Assembly: GCA_038380435.1 (NCBI GenBank)
Contig: JAWZYU010000025.1
Coordinates: 44,834,691-44,898,690, forward strand
Reading direction: 5' to 3'
Source: Ryuthela nishihirai
Lineage: Eukaryota; Arthropoda; Arachnida; Araneae; Heptathelidae
Length of the DNA: 64,000 nucleotides
Part shown: piece after piece, positions 45,226 through 57,054 of the stretch
Layout of the letters: each line of letters starts with the position of its first letter
Numbering within the stretch: the stretch's first letter is position 1
The notes under the pieces: generated by a model
Databases searched by the model: none
The model's input: the letters and a program-made list of their open reading frames with translations, nothing else
What the model was told of the DNA's origin: nothing
Made by a program: the position numbers and the translations under genes

Positions 45226-46189
45226 CTTCGTTTTGGGACAATAACGCAGGAGGATGTGCTTTTCAGTCCTTCTTGCGAGTGGAAAAAGCGAATCTGCAAA
45301 AAGTGCCTACGTGCGGAGAGTCGCTAATGACTGACAATTCAGTGAGCCAAACTGTCTGCTATCCTAGCTAAAGACCGCCGTGCATGAGCCAACCACGAGC
45401 GGACGACTGCCGAGCTGCAGCAAACCTCCTTGGGAAAAGGGAGCGACGTTCTCCAGCCCACAGAAGGAGGACGAGGTAAGGGTCAATTTCTTTCATCTGA
45501 TGCTCCCTACCAAAGTGTAGTGCAGTTTCTTGCCGCCACACTGCCCGCATTAGGAGATGCAGACTTATTAACTTTGTTAGCCTCTAGGAACATTTCTTTC
45601 TTGTGATTACGAACCGAAACTGGGCACTATAGCCCGAAAGTGGATTTTTCCCTCCAGAGTGAGGAACAGTGCCATTTGTGCCTGTAATAAGAATTAATTG
45701 TGAAAGTGTGTATAATAAATGTGTTTTATGTGAAATGCTTTTTTCTGAGAGTATATTTATGTGTGCTAATTTTTGAAATATAATATCCGCTATGCTATGG
45801 CCAGTTCGCCCGTAAAGGTGTATTATCTCCAAACTACTCAGCGGTGTTTACAACAGTTGTAAGCCTTTTTCTCCCATTCTGAAGTAACTTAATTTCGTTG
45901 TCTTTTAGCGGAAACGAAAGGAACTACTTTTATCAAAGAGTTTAGAAACGAAGCAGCAACAGCAACAAAAAGTAGTCAGTCAGTGACATTTCTGGTGAAT
46001 TTATTATTGTTTTAAGTGAGATACGGTAATTCCAGTTTTGACGACGTGTGATGTTTTAAAAATGTCTATAAAGAGTTTTGTCATTTATCTGCCCCTGCGA
46101 TAGAGAAACAAAAACAAAATGGCGATTTAGGATTTCACCCAAAATCGTCAATTTATAAATTGAAAGTGTTTTTTCTTCTTTGTGGAATC
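45226..46189. other. Intron, GC-richer patch with a 5'-splice-like site
   Basis: 45226-45560 is GC-richer than its surroundings, and on plus it contains GAGGTAAGG (GT at 45476), a strong donor-like sequence. No open frame leads into it, so an untranslated exon of a plus-strand transcript is only a possibility. The rest is AT-rich. Confidence 0.25.
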
Positions 46190-46860
46190 TAATCGATTAC
46201 AGTATTATACTTGTAAAGTGACCCCCCAATAGGGGGCCACCTTGTCGTGGGGGGGGGGGGGGGCTTCGAGCCCAGCACCTGGTCAAAGGCTTTGCCTGCC
46301 GGATTGGTCCCCGGTTGGACAGAGCCAAGACCAACCGAGGTCGAAGACATCGCCGACCGGTTGGACGTACCGGTTGGACGGTGACGGTGTCTAGACCTCA
46401 CTATCATGAGCTCTGTGGAGCAGTTCAAGGGCACGGCCGAACGGTTTGAGCCCGCCTAGTAGGCACGAGCTCTTTCAAAGTCTGGGCCTCATTAAGAGTA
46501 TCCACCCCGGGTGCCGAGCGAACTTGGATCTACATATCCTTCCCGGGTGTACATATCCTCCCCGGGTGCCGAGCGAACTTGGATCTACATATCCTTGTTC
46601 ACGGCTAACCGGGGAACAGATTAAATTTCAGGTTTCTTCCGGTGGTTAGCTTTCCTTTTATAGGACTGCTGCCATGTGATGTCGGGGATGACGTGCGTCT
46701 ATACGGCGCATTCTTGCCCCCGACTCTAGATAGTCACGGCTTTCCATTAACTTGGTAGTGTCGTCAGACGGAACTGGGGATTGCCGTGGTTGCGTAACAT
46801 CTGCAACAAATAGTACTTGTAAAGTGAATAAATATTACACTTTGAACTTTTTCGCGAGTA
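46190..46860 (+). mobile_element. GC-rich repeat-like segment, possible retroelement 5' end
   Basis: Begins with hairpins CCCCC-AATA-GGGGG and CCAC-CTTGTC-GTGG followed by a run of G. It resembles the 5' leader of some non-LTR retrotransposons, but no reverse transcriptase follows. It contains an internal direct repeat: CCCGGGTGCCGAGCGAACTT at about 46506 and 46561. TAGTACTTGTAAAGTGAA near its end recalls TATACTTGTAAAGTGA at 46205, so it could instead be an inserted block flanked by short repeats. Confidence 0.35.
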
Positions 46861-46889
46861 CACTGATACTGTCTTAGATATACATGAAC

Positions 46890-48050
46890 GGACAAATTAT
46901 TATATACATCCCACTGACAACATGAAAAGCTGAAGTATCGCATCTATTCACGTGGGATGCTGAAACTGGCAATGCCTATAAAGAGAGCAGGTCTCTACGC
47001 ATTGGAAACTAGTCAGGGAAAAGTAATAATGGGAAATGCAGCGACGTAAATGAGTTTGATTGTGACGAGATAGTAGGGGCGAGGAAGGCTGATGTTCAAT
47101 CATCACAACTGTTGAGCTGTTGGGATTTCCAGGATATTCTGTCGCACATGTATACCAAGACTACGTGAAATAGGAAAAACTTCCAACCAGCGGGAGAAAT
47201 GTGGATGTAAACGAGCAATTGACTTTCGAAGCGAGTGCAGACTGTCCTGATTCATTACAAGGACTGCACGGCTACTGTGCAGCAGAAAACGTCGGAATTG
47301 AATGAGGGTGCATCCACAAACTTATGCACAAAGACTATCCGTCATGCCATGGAATAAATAGGCTATGGCAATCGACACCATGTGTCCCCTTGTTGACTGC
47401 AAGGCATCGAAAGATTAGGCTGCATTTGCAAAGGCCTCTTGCAACTGGAGTGAGGAGGATTGCAAACACGTCATCTGGTCTGACGAATCAAAGTTTCAAC
47501 TCTATTACGGTGATGGGAGAGTGTGCATATGACGTAAATCACATGAACCGATGGACCCAGCTTGCCAAGTTGGAATCATAGAGGTAGGCCGTATTATAGT
47601 TTTGTCACAGTGCGTTTACGTGGGCTTCCTTGGGTCCTTTCACACCTGTCGAGATATGGTATGTGAACATCCTTGACGAACACTACACCCGTTCTTTATA
47701 ACGATTCTCCTTCCGCACCATCATGTCATCTTTCAACAGGAGAATGCCACACCGCATACCCAAGTGACGAGCAATTGGCTCCAGGAGCATTCAAGTGAAT
47801 TTACCACACTCAAATAGACATCTCGATCGCCAGATCTTAACCCCATCGAGAATTCGTGGAACGAATCGAAAGATGTGTTTGAGCCCGCCAATTACCACCG
47901 GCAACTATGATGCTCTACGACAGGCGATCCTCGCTTTATGGGCAGCAATATCATCTCCGTGTTTTCAACACCTCATTGAGTCCTTACCAAGACGTCTGCT
48001 ATTGTGAGGACAAAAGGTTATTAGGTAGGTGTATATAATAATTCAGTTTA
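46890..48050 (+). mobile_element. Tc1-like DNA transposon relic with TIRs
   Basis: Sub-terminal inverted repeats AATTATTATATACATCC (about 46895-46911) and GGTGTATATAATAATT (about 48028-48042) bound a degenerate transposase. They do not match the FB-A ends. Confidence 0.7.
47060..48007 (+). pseudogene. Tc1-family transposase pseudogene
   Basis: Blocks in order: a helix-turn-helix region, VPLLTARHRKIRLHLQR (N-terminal to the catalytic core), VIWSDESKFQLY (first catalytic Asp), FQQENATPHT (second Asp replaced by Glu), then RSPDLNPIENSW (third acidic residue) and CFQHLIESLPRR at the end. Several frameshifts and stops separate the blocks. The DDE-type transposase would cut and paste its element; this copy is dead. 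Confidence 0.85.
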
Positions 48051-48233
48051 TTTAAAACCAAATATCTATCATTATTTGATTATTGAAAACAAAAAATGAA
48101 AGAAAAAAACGGAATTAAAAGAAGATCGTGTTTATTTATGAGAAGTAATATTAATCGAGTTTTTTAAAAGAGATATTTTTGAAAACTGCCCATTTTTGTA
48201 CCTTCAGATTTTATAGACTTTTTGCCATATTTG

Positions 48234-48926
48234 TACAGTCGCTCAAAAAAGTATCCGAACACTATGGTTGATTACAGAATTCAGAAAAAATATCTGGCAA
48301 CGATTTTTTTAGAAATTAGTGATCTGGCAACCTTCGTGTCACGTGACATGAAGGTTGCCAGATCACTAATTTCTAAAAAAAATCGTTGCCAGATGTTTTC
48401 AGATAATCATCAGATAAGAAATTAGTGATCTGGCAATCTTCGTGTCACCTGACACGAAGGTTGCCAGATTACTAATTTCTAAAAAAAATCATTGCTAGAT
48501 GTTTTTTCTGAATTCTGTAATCAACCATAGTGTTCGGATATTTTTTAATATATATAATGCGTATGAATATATAATGCAATGAATATGGAGCGTGTGCAGT
48601 TACCGTTCACAGCAAATTGGAGCGGTTGCGGTTAATGTTCAGCACATTGGATCGTGTGAGCTCACTCACGGAAATATTGAGCGTATGCAGTTACCGTTCA
48701 CAGCAAACTGGAGCGTGTGCAGTAACTGCACACGCTCCAGTTTGCTGTGAACGGTAACTGGAGCGTGTACAGTTGCTGTACACGCTCCAGATATTTTTCC
48801 TGAATTCTGTAATCACGTGACACGAAATGCTGCCAGATCACTAATTTCTAAAAAAATCGTTGCCAGATATTTTTTCTGAATTCTGTAATCAACCGTAGTG
48901 TTCTGATACTTTTTTGAGCGACTATA
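48234..48926. mobile_element. FB-A, copy 6, with extra arm duplication
   Basis: The longest member, about 693 bp. The left palindrome contains a second copy of AGAAATTAGTGATCTGGCAA...TTGCCAGATTACTAATTTCT (48418-48480), giving two palindromes side by side. The right end is GAGCGACTATA, with one change. Confidence 0.85.
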
Positions 48927-49379
48927 CCAGGCAGTGTGTAAAGCCCAAAGGCTATGGGAAGGAGTCGAAGAAACCAATGCACCGTGGATTGTCCGATGAG
49001 TCCCATATTTTCTGAGAGATTCTCATGTTTCACCTCCCTTCTGATCTCCCCAAAAACGTCCCTGATTTTAAAACTGACATAAAAGAATAGCCGAAATTTT
49101 ATGTGATTTGTTTCATTACGCACTGTTTCCATGAAATTGCCCCACCTAGAAGGAATGCGTGTATGTGAACAAAATTAGTTGTGGCGCTAGAGGCAGACAG
49201 TTGCACCAATAGTTAATGATAAAATAAGATGTACATCAATGGCGGCGCGGTATGGCCATCATGAGCCATGAGGAAAGACGTAGCGGGAGTGAAACTGGTA
49301 GCGAATACGATCTGTGAGATATGCATCTATGCACCCTTGCTGTCAGTTCGGAGACAAGAGTAGGTGGCCGAGTCTCGAG
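48927..49379. other. Intron, nothing recognised
   Basis: 49180-49379 is somewhat GC-richer but without recognisable gene content. Confidence 0.35.
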
Positions 49380-49762
49380 TTGGGTTGTTTTACCTCTGAG
49401 CGGCACTTTTTTGCACACCATGGGCTAAATGGCCAGGTCACATGGACCCCGAAGGCTCAGAGAAGGTTGGGGGAGGGGACCCACTGGAACAGCTGTTGGG
49501 AGACAGATGGTATAGTCCCGTCAAGGCCATCCAGCGTGTTCTTTAACGTGCACAGGGTATGGCTCTCCCGCACACGGGACCACGGCTTAACGTCCCATCC
49601 GACGGACGGCGGCCTTTCCAAGCCCATCGGTGTCCCCTACTGACCGTGGGCAGGGCGGGGAATTTTGCGGAGATAAATCTCAACGCTGACCCAGCTGGGA
49701 CTCGATCCTGGGAACTACAGATTACGAGCCTGGCGCGCTACCGACTGAGCCACCCCCGCCCC
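49380..49762 (-). mobile_element. SINE-1 copy
   Basis: Full young copy; the B box has one change (CTCGATCC on plus). I see no clear target-site duplication, unlike the other full copies. Confidence 0.9.
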
Positions 49763-50053
49763 CTCATTAACAATAGAACTTTGATAGTTTCTCCACATTT
49801 TGGACCGAAATTCTTTTACTTAATTATTTAATAAAATAAAAAACTTCAAAATATGTATCTATAATGACCCTGTATTTTAACGTAATAATTTTTAATATCA
49901 TTTTTTTCCCCTCGTAGAGAGAACTGGAATCGGTTGAGGCGGAACTCCATATCGCAAAATCATCGATTTGTTTACTTTAGGCGATACGTTATGTGTGCCA
50001 TGGGAACGATCTCGGATGACCTGTTCGCTGATTGGATCCCGTTTCGTCCTCAC

Positions 50054-50248
50054 CTTTCTCGAGATGATGGAGTGAACGACGGCTCGTCCGTCTCGCAGCA
50101 GCAGCACGAACTTCGCATTGGGAAACAGATAGTGCAAATAAAGCGCCGATCTCAGGGTGAAAGGATCTTTGTTGCAGAGGCGCGGTGCTGGCTCTCCATG
50201 ACGAGCGATGATCTCCAAGGTAAAGGCGGCCACGGCGCTATCCAGAAC
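50054..50248 (-). CDS. Tpst: Tpst internal exon (3'-phosphate-binding region)
   Basis: 65 codons: [14 protein letters not shown]..., [13 protein letters not shown] (the Lys of NKD corresponds to a catalytic-site Lys in human TPST2) and [24 protein letters not shown], the 3'-PB motif that holds the PAPS 3'-phosphate. CCGCAG precedes 50248 and GTGAGG follows 50054. Both ends are at codon boundaries and join correctly to exons 55687-55926 and 18295-18548. Confidence 0.95.
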
Positions 50249-51096
50249 CTGCGGCCAAGAAAAGGAGACATTTCGATTAAAGGAAGTTTTAATGGAAGTT
50301 TTTTAAAGCACGTTTTCCATTTTTATGACATTTCAATTTTTTTACTAAACACAAAACTTTTGTCGATCGCGATTTTGATTATACGTGGTTAAATAAATGT
50401 AAATAATGCTTAAATAAAGAATAAATTTATGCTTTACTTACGGTCCCGTAAGTAGGGAGATAATGAGAGTTCTAAGCCAGAGGCGGATCAATATTAATCC
50501 TATGGGATCCGCCTCCCAAGTCTTTAGAGTGGAGGCGTATCATTGTCACACCTATAAGTCAGGACTCTCACTGTTTTAAGACTGAAGTCAGACAATGCCG
50601 AAAAGAATACCCCCTCCAGTGGTGTATTAATCTGAAATTATATTATTCAGTTAAATTGGAGGTAATAATTGATATATGACAGATAGTATTGGATGAAGTA
50701 AATCCGCATCAGACATGATGTGTTACAACATGTTTTGAAATGTTCACACCCTTGACCACCATTTTCGGACCCATCTCGAAATTTCTGCAAGTCCAGAGAC
50801 GTCGGATGACGTCACCTATTAGAAGTTTTATCTTTTAAATTTTTTTACCAAAGAGCATTTTTTTTTCTTTTCATTTTCTGCAACAGCCATTTTTTTAAAT
50901 TCAGTTTCTGCGGGATAGTCCTTCTTCTAGTATAAATATGGTTTCCCTCAGTCAGAATCCTCATTCTTTTTTCAGACGTTGACAGTTCTCTGCTGCTGCG
51001 TCTGTGTGATTTTTCAACTGCTAGAAGTCAATAGTGATAGTTCTCGACGTCCTCGTGTAGTATAAATCATCTCCAGTTATTTCACAAGTTACTGTT
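50249..51096. other. Intron with small hairpins
   Basis: Exact inverted repeats ACTTACGG-TC-CCGTAAGT (50436-50453) and GAGGCGGATC...GATCCGCCTC (50480-50515). No gene up to the polymerase relic at 51102. Confidence 0.55.
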
Positions 51097-51101
51097 TTGC
51101 A

Positions 51102-52441
51102 ATGCAGCTATGTGACATATGTCAGAAGACTTTCACACTCGAAACGAATCTCATTCGTCATAGGAGATATCATGATGGAAATAACCTGTTTAAGTGCTCT
51201 CAATGTGAATTTCTCAAGAAAAGATGACATCCAATGTCATGCGTTATCCCATACCTCCAGGAAAACCTACAAATGTGAGGAATGTGCAATGGAGTTTGGA
51301 AGAAAATAATCTTTTATGGTATCAAAGAAACCCACACAATAATAAATGAAAACGTTCTGAAGATGAAAAGATTCCCCAGAAGAAGCAAAAAACGGACCCT
51401 GAAGACCCCTGCCAGTCTACAGAAGAAATGAAAAGGACATTGTCAAAGCTGATGGCAACCGAAGAAGCATCCGTTGATCTCACCATTTTCCTCGAGTCCT
51501 CACGGAAGTCACCCCTAACTCTTCTGAAAGAAGAATTGGCCTCGAAAGGTAGCATTAAATGGTACCTTGCGTGCAAGTGCGCCTCAGGCGAAAAATTTCG
51601 CCTTCTACTTTCGAATACTGTACCCCGTTTTTCCGAAGTAACTGCTTCACAAGACTTATTACATCGTTCCTAAACAGAGAAGTGGATTGAGCGTGCAAGA
51701 AGATCAAGACTTCATTTGAAGAATTTGAAGAAGCACATAGTGGATGCTGTACTCCACGGTGAAATGAACATTGGAAAATATATCCCTCTTGCAGGGTCAA
51801 GTTATGTCCCTACTCCAAGAGAATTACTATTGAAACGTGTCATTGTTAATGTATGTAATTCTGACCAAAATTGCTTTGTCTGGTCTGTTTTAGCCTGTTT
51901 GTATCCTTCTACAGGTCATTCACAAAGCCCTAGCAACTACATGCATTTAGAAGAAAAATTAAACACATCTGGTCTAATTTTCCCTATAACAATAAATCAA
52001 ATATCAAAATTCGAAAAAATGAATAACATCTCTGTCAATGTTTTCGGATACGAGAAATAGGTGTTCCCACTCTACATGACACCATTCAGATTTAAAGAGC
52101 AGGAAAATCTCCTACTGTTATCAGACGATGAAAAGCAGCATTATTGCTCCATTAAGAATAAGAGTAGACTTCTCAGTCCTCTCACCAAACATAACGGTGT
52201 GAGTTTCTACTGTGATTACTGCCTTCACCATTTCACGAATGAATTACTCTTGAAGGATCATGTTCCCTATTGTCAAGAACACGGACCCCAGAGAGTAGAG
52301 TTTCCAACTGAAGAGGAGAAATGGCTGAAATTCACAAATTTCAAGTTCCAACAGCCCGTTTCTTACGTGATTTACGCCGACTTTGAATCATTCCTAGTGA
52401 AACACGTTGTAAAAGAACATTTACCTAACTTAAAATCATAA
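51102..52441 (+). pseudogene. Second Polinton-type polymerase relic with zinc fingers
   Basis: Starts with C2H2 fingers ([21 protein letters not shown], then broken by a frameshift near 51225). A low-complexity region and a segment (51716-52060) with NQISKFEKMNNISVNVFGYE follow. A TAG then breaks the frame at 52058, and a last segment (52061-52441) has a Cys/His pair region (YCDYCLHHF) and YVIYADFESF, the first exonuclease motif of type-B polymerases. The gene stops there; the polymerase palm is missing. This order is known from Polinton/Maverick-like polymerases of animals. It is a different lineage from the relic at 3124-6437. Confidence 0.65.
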
Positions 52442-52532
52442 AAAAATGACTGCGTTCCTCAATGAGTCAAGATCTTCTAGCGGTAATGTTAATGACATCA
52501 ACTGAAGATGGCATTATTTACTTCAGTGAAGG

Positions 52533-52921
52533 GTTGGGTTGGGTTGCTTTACCTCTGAGCGGCACTTTTTTTGCACACCATGGGCTAAATGGGCAGGTCA
52601 CAAGGACCTCGAAGGCCCAGAGAAGGTGGGGGAGGGGACCCACTGGAACAGCTATTGGGAGACAGATGGTAGCCTCCCGTCAAGGCCATCCAGCGTGTTC
52701 TTTAACGTGCACAGGGTATGGCTCTCCCGCACACGGGGCCACGGCTTAACGTCCCATCCGACGGACGGCGCCTTTCCAAGCCCATCGGTGTCCCCTACTG
52801 ACCGTGGGCAGGGCGGGGAATTTTTGCGGAGATAAATCTCAACGCTGACCCAGCTGGGACTCGAACCTGGGAACTACAGATTACGAGCCTGACGCGCTAC
52901 CGACTGAGCCACCCCCGCCCC
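52533..52921 (-). mobile_element. SINE-1 copy
   Basis: Full copy flanked by CTTCAGTGAAGG (52521-52532 and 52922-52933), inserted just after the polymerase relic. Confidence 0.93.
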
Positions 52922-53035
52922 CTTCAGTGAAGGAAATTATAGACAATTAGCAGATTGACTCGGCGTTGCTCGGGTTGAAACTCTTTAGATAGAGTAGGTG
53001 ACGCGGCCGACGTTACGTTGGTGATGGAATTAAGA

Positions 53036-54155
53036 GACATGTTGGCCCTGTAGCAAGTCTGAAGTTATTCGGCTGTTTCTTAACTTAAACTTCATAAATC
53101 CCCATGGGTGGATGAAATTACTACGGAAATGTTTACAGCTGGGAATGTTTCTGTTACCACTTGGATGACTGAAATTTTGAATATCTTTTATGATAAAGGC
53201 ATGGTTCCTAAGGATTTTAGCAGAGCTATTATCATTCCTATTTTTAAAACAGATGATCGCAATTCTTGTGATAACTATAGGGGTATCAGCCAACTTTCTG
53301 TTCCTGGTAAAGTTCTTTGCATGATTGTGCTTAATAAGATTAAGAATCTGGTTAACAGGCAATTGCGTTATGAGCAATGTGATTCAGAAGTGGTAGGGGA
53401 TGTGTGGATCAGATAATTTCACTCAGGCAGATTCTTGAGAAATATTTAGCTTCAGAAACCTTTGGTTACTAGCTTTGTTATTTCAAAAGGGCTTTTGACT
53501 CTGTTGGTCGTCATAATTTGTGGTTGATTGTGAGATCATATGGTATACCAGACAAGTTAAACATAATGAAAGCTCTCTATAATAACACTGAGTCGTGTGT
53601 GAGAGTTGGTAAGGCTTGTAGCAATTGGTTTAACATTACTTCTGGTGTTCGACAAGGGTGCATTTTGTCTCCTTTTCTCTTTAGTTTGGTTATTGATTAT
53701 GTTATGCGAAATTCACTTCAAGGGAAAGATTTTGGCCTTAAATGGGCTGGAGATACGAATATTTCTGATTTAGATTATGCTGATGATTTAGCCCTTTTGG
53801 CTAATGATGTTGATGAGATGAACTCTTTCATTCGAGCTGTTGATGAGACTGGTAGTAGAGTAGGTTTGGTTATAAACAGAGAGAAAAACTAAAGTGATGA
53901 AAATTGGTCAGGCAGGCTGTGATTCAGTTAATCTGAATGGTTGCAGTCCTGAGCAGGTGTCACAGTTTAATTATCTTGGGAGCTATGTAACAGATAATGG
54001 TGATGTGTGGCATGAGATTAACAGAAGAATAGAGATTGTTCAGGGACTTTCAAAAATCTATGGAGAGTGTGGAGAAATAAGCGTATACACCTAAAGACTA
54101 AATTAGACTTCATAATAGTGTTTTTTTCTAGGATGTGTTATGATCTTTGGGACGG
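53036..54155 (+). mobile_element. RTE-like LINE copy 6, internal fragment
   Basis: Covers the reverse transcriptase from the linker end (WMDEITTEMFTAGN-like) to just past the palm, including LDYADDLALL in the frame at 53518-53892. Both ends of the element are missing. Small deletions (53440-53490) and an extra base near 53884 shift the frame. Confidence 0.85.
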
Positions 54156-54683
54156 ATTGTATGAGACAACAAAAAATTGAATAATCATTATGCCAAAATA
54201 TTTTATCTGATAAATTTGTTGACCACATAAAAAAACATGGAGCGAGGGAGCTGGAGGGATTTGAAAGGAATTCAGCGCATTTGTAAACTATATGCACATT
54301 ATTAATAATTGTATGAATCAAGATTTTACTAATATTTCCTTTCAGGAACATACGTAAAAGTGCTGAAGGGGGAAAAAACGAAGGGAAAGAAAAGAATTTC
54401 ATGCGAAAACATTCCCAGATGCTTATAATACATATTAAAGAAGTTATAAACGTTACGACACTAACAAAAACAGCTGCTGAATCTAAAAGATCTCACGGAA
54501 ACAAATATGCAAGTACTTCAGCCCTTGAGATCACGAAAAGCACCTTCCCTGCAGCACAGCACCTGTATTCGCAGCCTTGGGACTGCAGTCCAAAGTGTCT
54601 TCCATTACTCCCGTGGAAGCTTTCATTTTTCTCCTTACATATTCTTTGACTAGTGCTGACAGAAACTGATGAAAAATAATGTC
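54156..54683. other. Intron, nothing recognised
   Basis: No gene or named repeat. Confidence 0.35.
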
Positions 54684-55024
54684 GAGGGGTTGGCTCAGTC
54701 GGTAGCGCGCCAACTTCATAATCTGACATTACCAAACTGGTGTCCCCACTGTTGAAATTAATCACGCGATGTTGAAATGATCTCGTATAACTTCCCCTTT
54801 TCCTTCCGTAGGTATGGACCACTGATTGGTTCAGAAAGCTACCGAAGCTCTGATTGGATGTTTCGATGTGATCCGATGTGCAGGAGAGACATCATTATGT
54901 GCCTTGAAACACATCCTGGCTAGGTTTGAAGGGAGGCTTTACATCTGCCTCCTAAGAGTCATTCAGTGGATCCCTCTCCTTACCAACCCTGAGTTGTTGG
55001 GGTCCTTGTAGCTCAGAGGTAAAA
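54684..55024 (+). mobile_element. SINE-1, old diverged copy
   Basis: The A box TGGCTCAGTCGGTAGCGCG is preserved. The B box is lost. The body is recognisable only in patches (GGGAGGCTTTACATCTGCCTCC, GGTCCTTGTAGCTCAGAGGTAA). Confidence 0.75.
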
Positions 55025-55208
55025 GATGAAAGGTAACAGAACTGGGAGAGAAATATATTTAAGAATAAAATTTTAATAATAATAATAGCTCAACCACTTG
55101 CATCACGCACTAATCTGAGATTTCTTTTACGACACTTCCTCCATACTTCATGTAAAGAAATAAAAATATCAAACATCATTTTGCCAATTGTTCCTTTCAT
55201 GTGAGCTG

Positions 55209-55594
55209 TGGGGCGGGGGTGGCTCAGTCGGTAGCGCACCAGGCTCGTAATCTGTAGTTCCCAGGTTCGAGTCCCAGCTGGGTGAGCGTTGAGATTTATC
55301 TCCGCAAAATTCCACGCCCTGCCCACGGTCAGTAGGGGACACCGATGGGCTTGGAAAGGCCGCCGTCCGTCGGATGGGACGTTAAGCCGTGGCCCGTGTA
55401 CGGGAGAGCCATACCCTGTGCACGTTAAAGAACACGCTGGATGGCCTTGACGGGAGGCTACCATCTGTCTCCCAACAGCTGTTCCAGTGGGTCCCCTCCC
55501 CCAACCTTCTCTGAGCCTTCGGGTTTCATGTGACCTGGCCATTTAGCCCATGGTGTGCAAAAAAGTGCCGCTCAGAGGTAAAACAACCCAACCC
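55209..55594 (+). mobile_element. SINE-1 copy next to a Tpst exon
   Basis: Full copy with intact A and B boxes and target-site duplication ATGTGAGCTG (55199-55208 and 55595-55604). It ends only 93 bp from the Tpst exon at 55687, antisense to the gene. Confidence 0.93.
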
Positions 55595-55686
55595 ATGTGA
55601 GCTGAATGAATCATTTTGAGTAATGATTCAATATAATGATTCAATATAATTATAGTCCCTGTGTCAAGAGAAGGAGCAACACCCAC

Positions 55687-55926
55687 CTGTTCGGTGATGC
55701 CAGCTTCCTGCAATCTTTTCGATTCCATGGGCGCTTTCTGCCATTGACTCTTGAGTCCCAAGAGCCGAGGGATGATCCTCGTCTCCTCCCCGCATCGGAT
55801 GTCGGGATGAGCATCGAGCATCACCCTTAACAGGGTCGTTCCGCTCCGAGGCATTCCTCCGATGAAGATAAGAGGCATGTGCCTGTCGTAATTGTACCTC
55901 CTCGCATTCTGTCCTACCACGTAGCG
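55687..55926 (-). CDS. Tpst: Tpst exon with the 5'-phosphosulfate-binding loop
   Basis: 80 codons beginning [32 protein letters not shown] is the PAPS 5'-phosphosulfate-binding loop with its conserved Arg, and [13 protein letters not shown] contains the Glu that acts as catalytic base in TPSTs. TTTTCAG precedes 55926, and CAG then GTGGGT marks the donor at 55687. The cytoplasmic tail and single membrane anchor expected of this type II Golgi protein must be encoded upstream, and I did not find that exon. Confidence 0.95.
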
Positions 55927-56265
55927 CTGAAAAGGAGAACTTCAATTTCAAAATAGAAGAAAACTCATGCAATGAAGAAATAAAATGGAAATAATGCGAT
56001 ATCATCCTCATCTCTAATATAAACCACATTGCTGAACAAAAATGATATTTCTTTGAAATATATTAATATTATCTTTAAAGTTTACTTTAGGCTGGATATG
56101 GAAATTCAATTCAATTTATTGATAAAACAATCAGATCAAGTGTAATATTTAACTCGCAAGTGGGAAATAATAAATATCATAGACCTGAGTGCACCAATAG
56201 AGAGGTAAATATATATAGAGAGGTAAATATATATATCTTTTTTATTTACAAAAAGAGCAATTACA
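55927..56265. other. Tpst intron, AT-rich
   Basis: Nothing recognised apart from short AT repeats (56205-56235). Confidence 0.4.
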
Positions 56266-56277
56266 GCATCTGTAGTA

Positions 56278-56660
56278 GCGGGGGCGGGGGTGGCTCAGTC
56301 GGTAGCGCGCCAGACTCGTAATCTGTAGTTCCCAGGTTCGAGTCCCAGCTGGGTCAGCGTTGAGATTTATCTCCGCAAAATTCCCCGCCCTGCCCAGGGT
56401 CAGTAGGGGACACCGATGGGTTGGAAAGGTCGCCGTCCGTCGGATGGGACGTTAAGCCGTGGCCCCGTGTGCGGGAGAGCCATACCCTGTGCACGTTAAA
56501 GAACACGCTGGATGGCCTTGACGGGAGACTATCATCTGTCTCCCAACAGCTGTTCCAGTGGGTCCCCTCCCCCAACCTTCTCTGAGCCTTCGGGGTCTTT
56601 GTGACCTGGCCATTTAGCCCATGGTGTGCAAAAAGTGCCGCTCAGAGGTAAAACAACCCA
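56278..56660 (+). mobile_element. SINE-1 copy
   Basis: Full copy flanked by GCATCTGTAGTA (56266-56277 and 56661-56672). Confidence 0.93.
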
Positions 56661-57054
56661 GCATCTGTAGTATATTACCCTATCTACTGTTAGTACTCAT
56701 ATCCCATTTCTGTACAGTCTGTGATATATCAATCGCAATCTTCATCGATCGATAGCCTTTTTTATAGCTCCTTAGAGAATTGTATTTTACTTTTTAGGTC
56801 ATTCGGTAATGATATTAAAATATTTTATCATCAGATAATTTCTCATAAATATTTATATCAATAATGCGCAAACTTGTGCATGAAACTAAGATTATTACTT
56901 TTCGAAATTATGTTTGATATTTTTTAAGGAGGAGAGGCGGGTTAGGCAGTACTTTCATATCTTTTAAAGATTTTCTCCCTGTTTCAAATTCTAACTGCCC
57001 GCTCCCAGGTCTTAGCTGAATAGAGACGAAAGTGATTCTCATCCTCTTTCATTG

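Noticed and set aside
46890..48926. The Tc1 relic as the autonomous source of FB-A, which lies next to it
   Set aside because: The inverted repeats of the Tc1 relic (AATTATTATATACA) do not match TACAGTCGCTC, so adjacency is probably chance.
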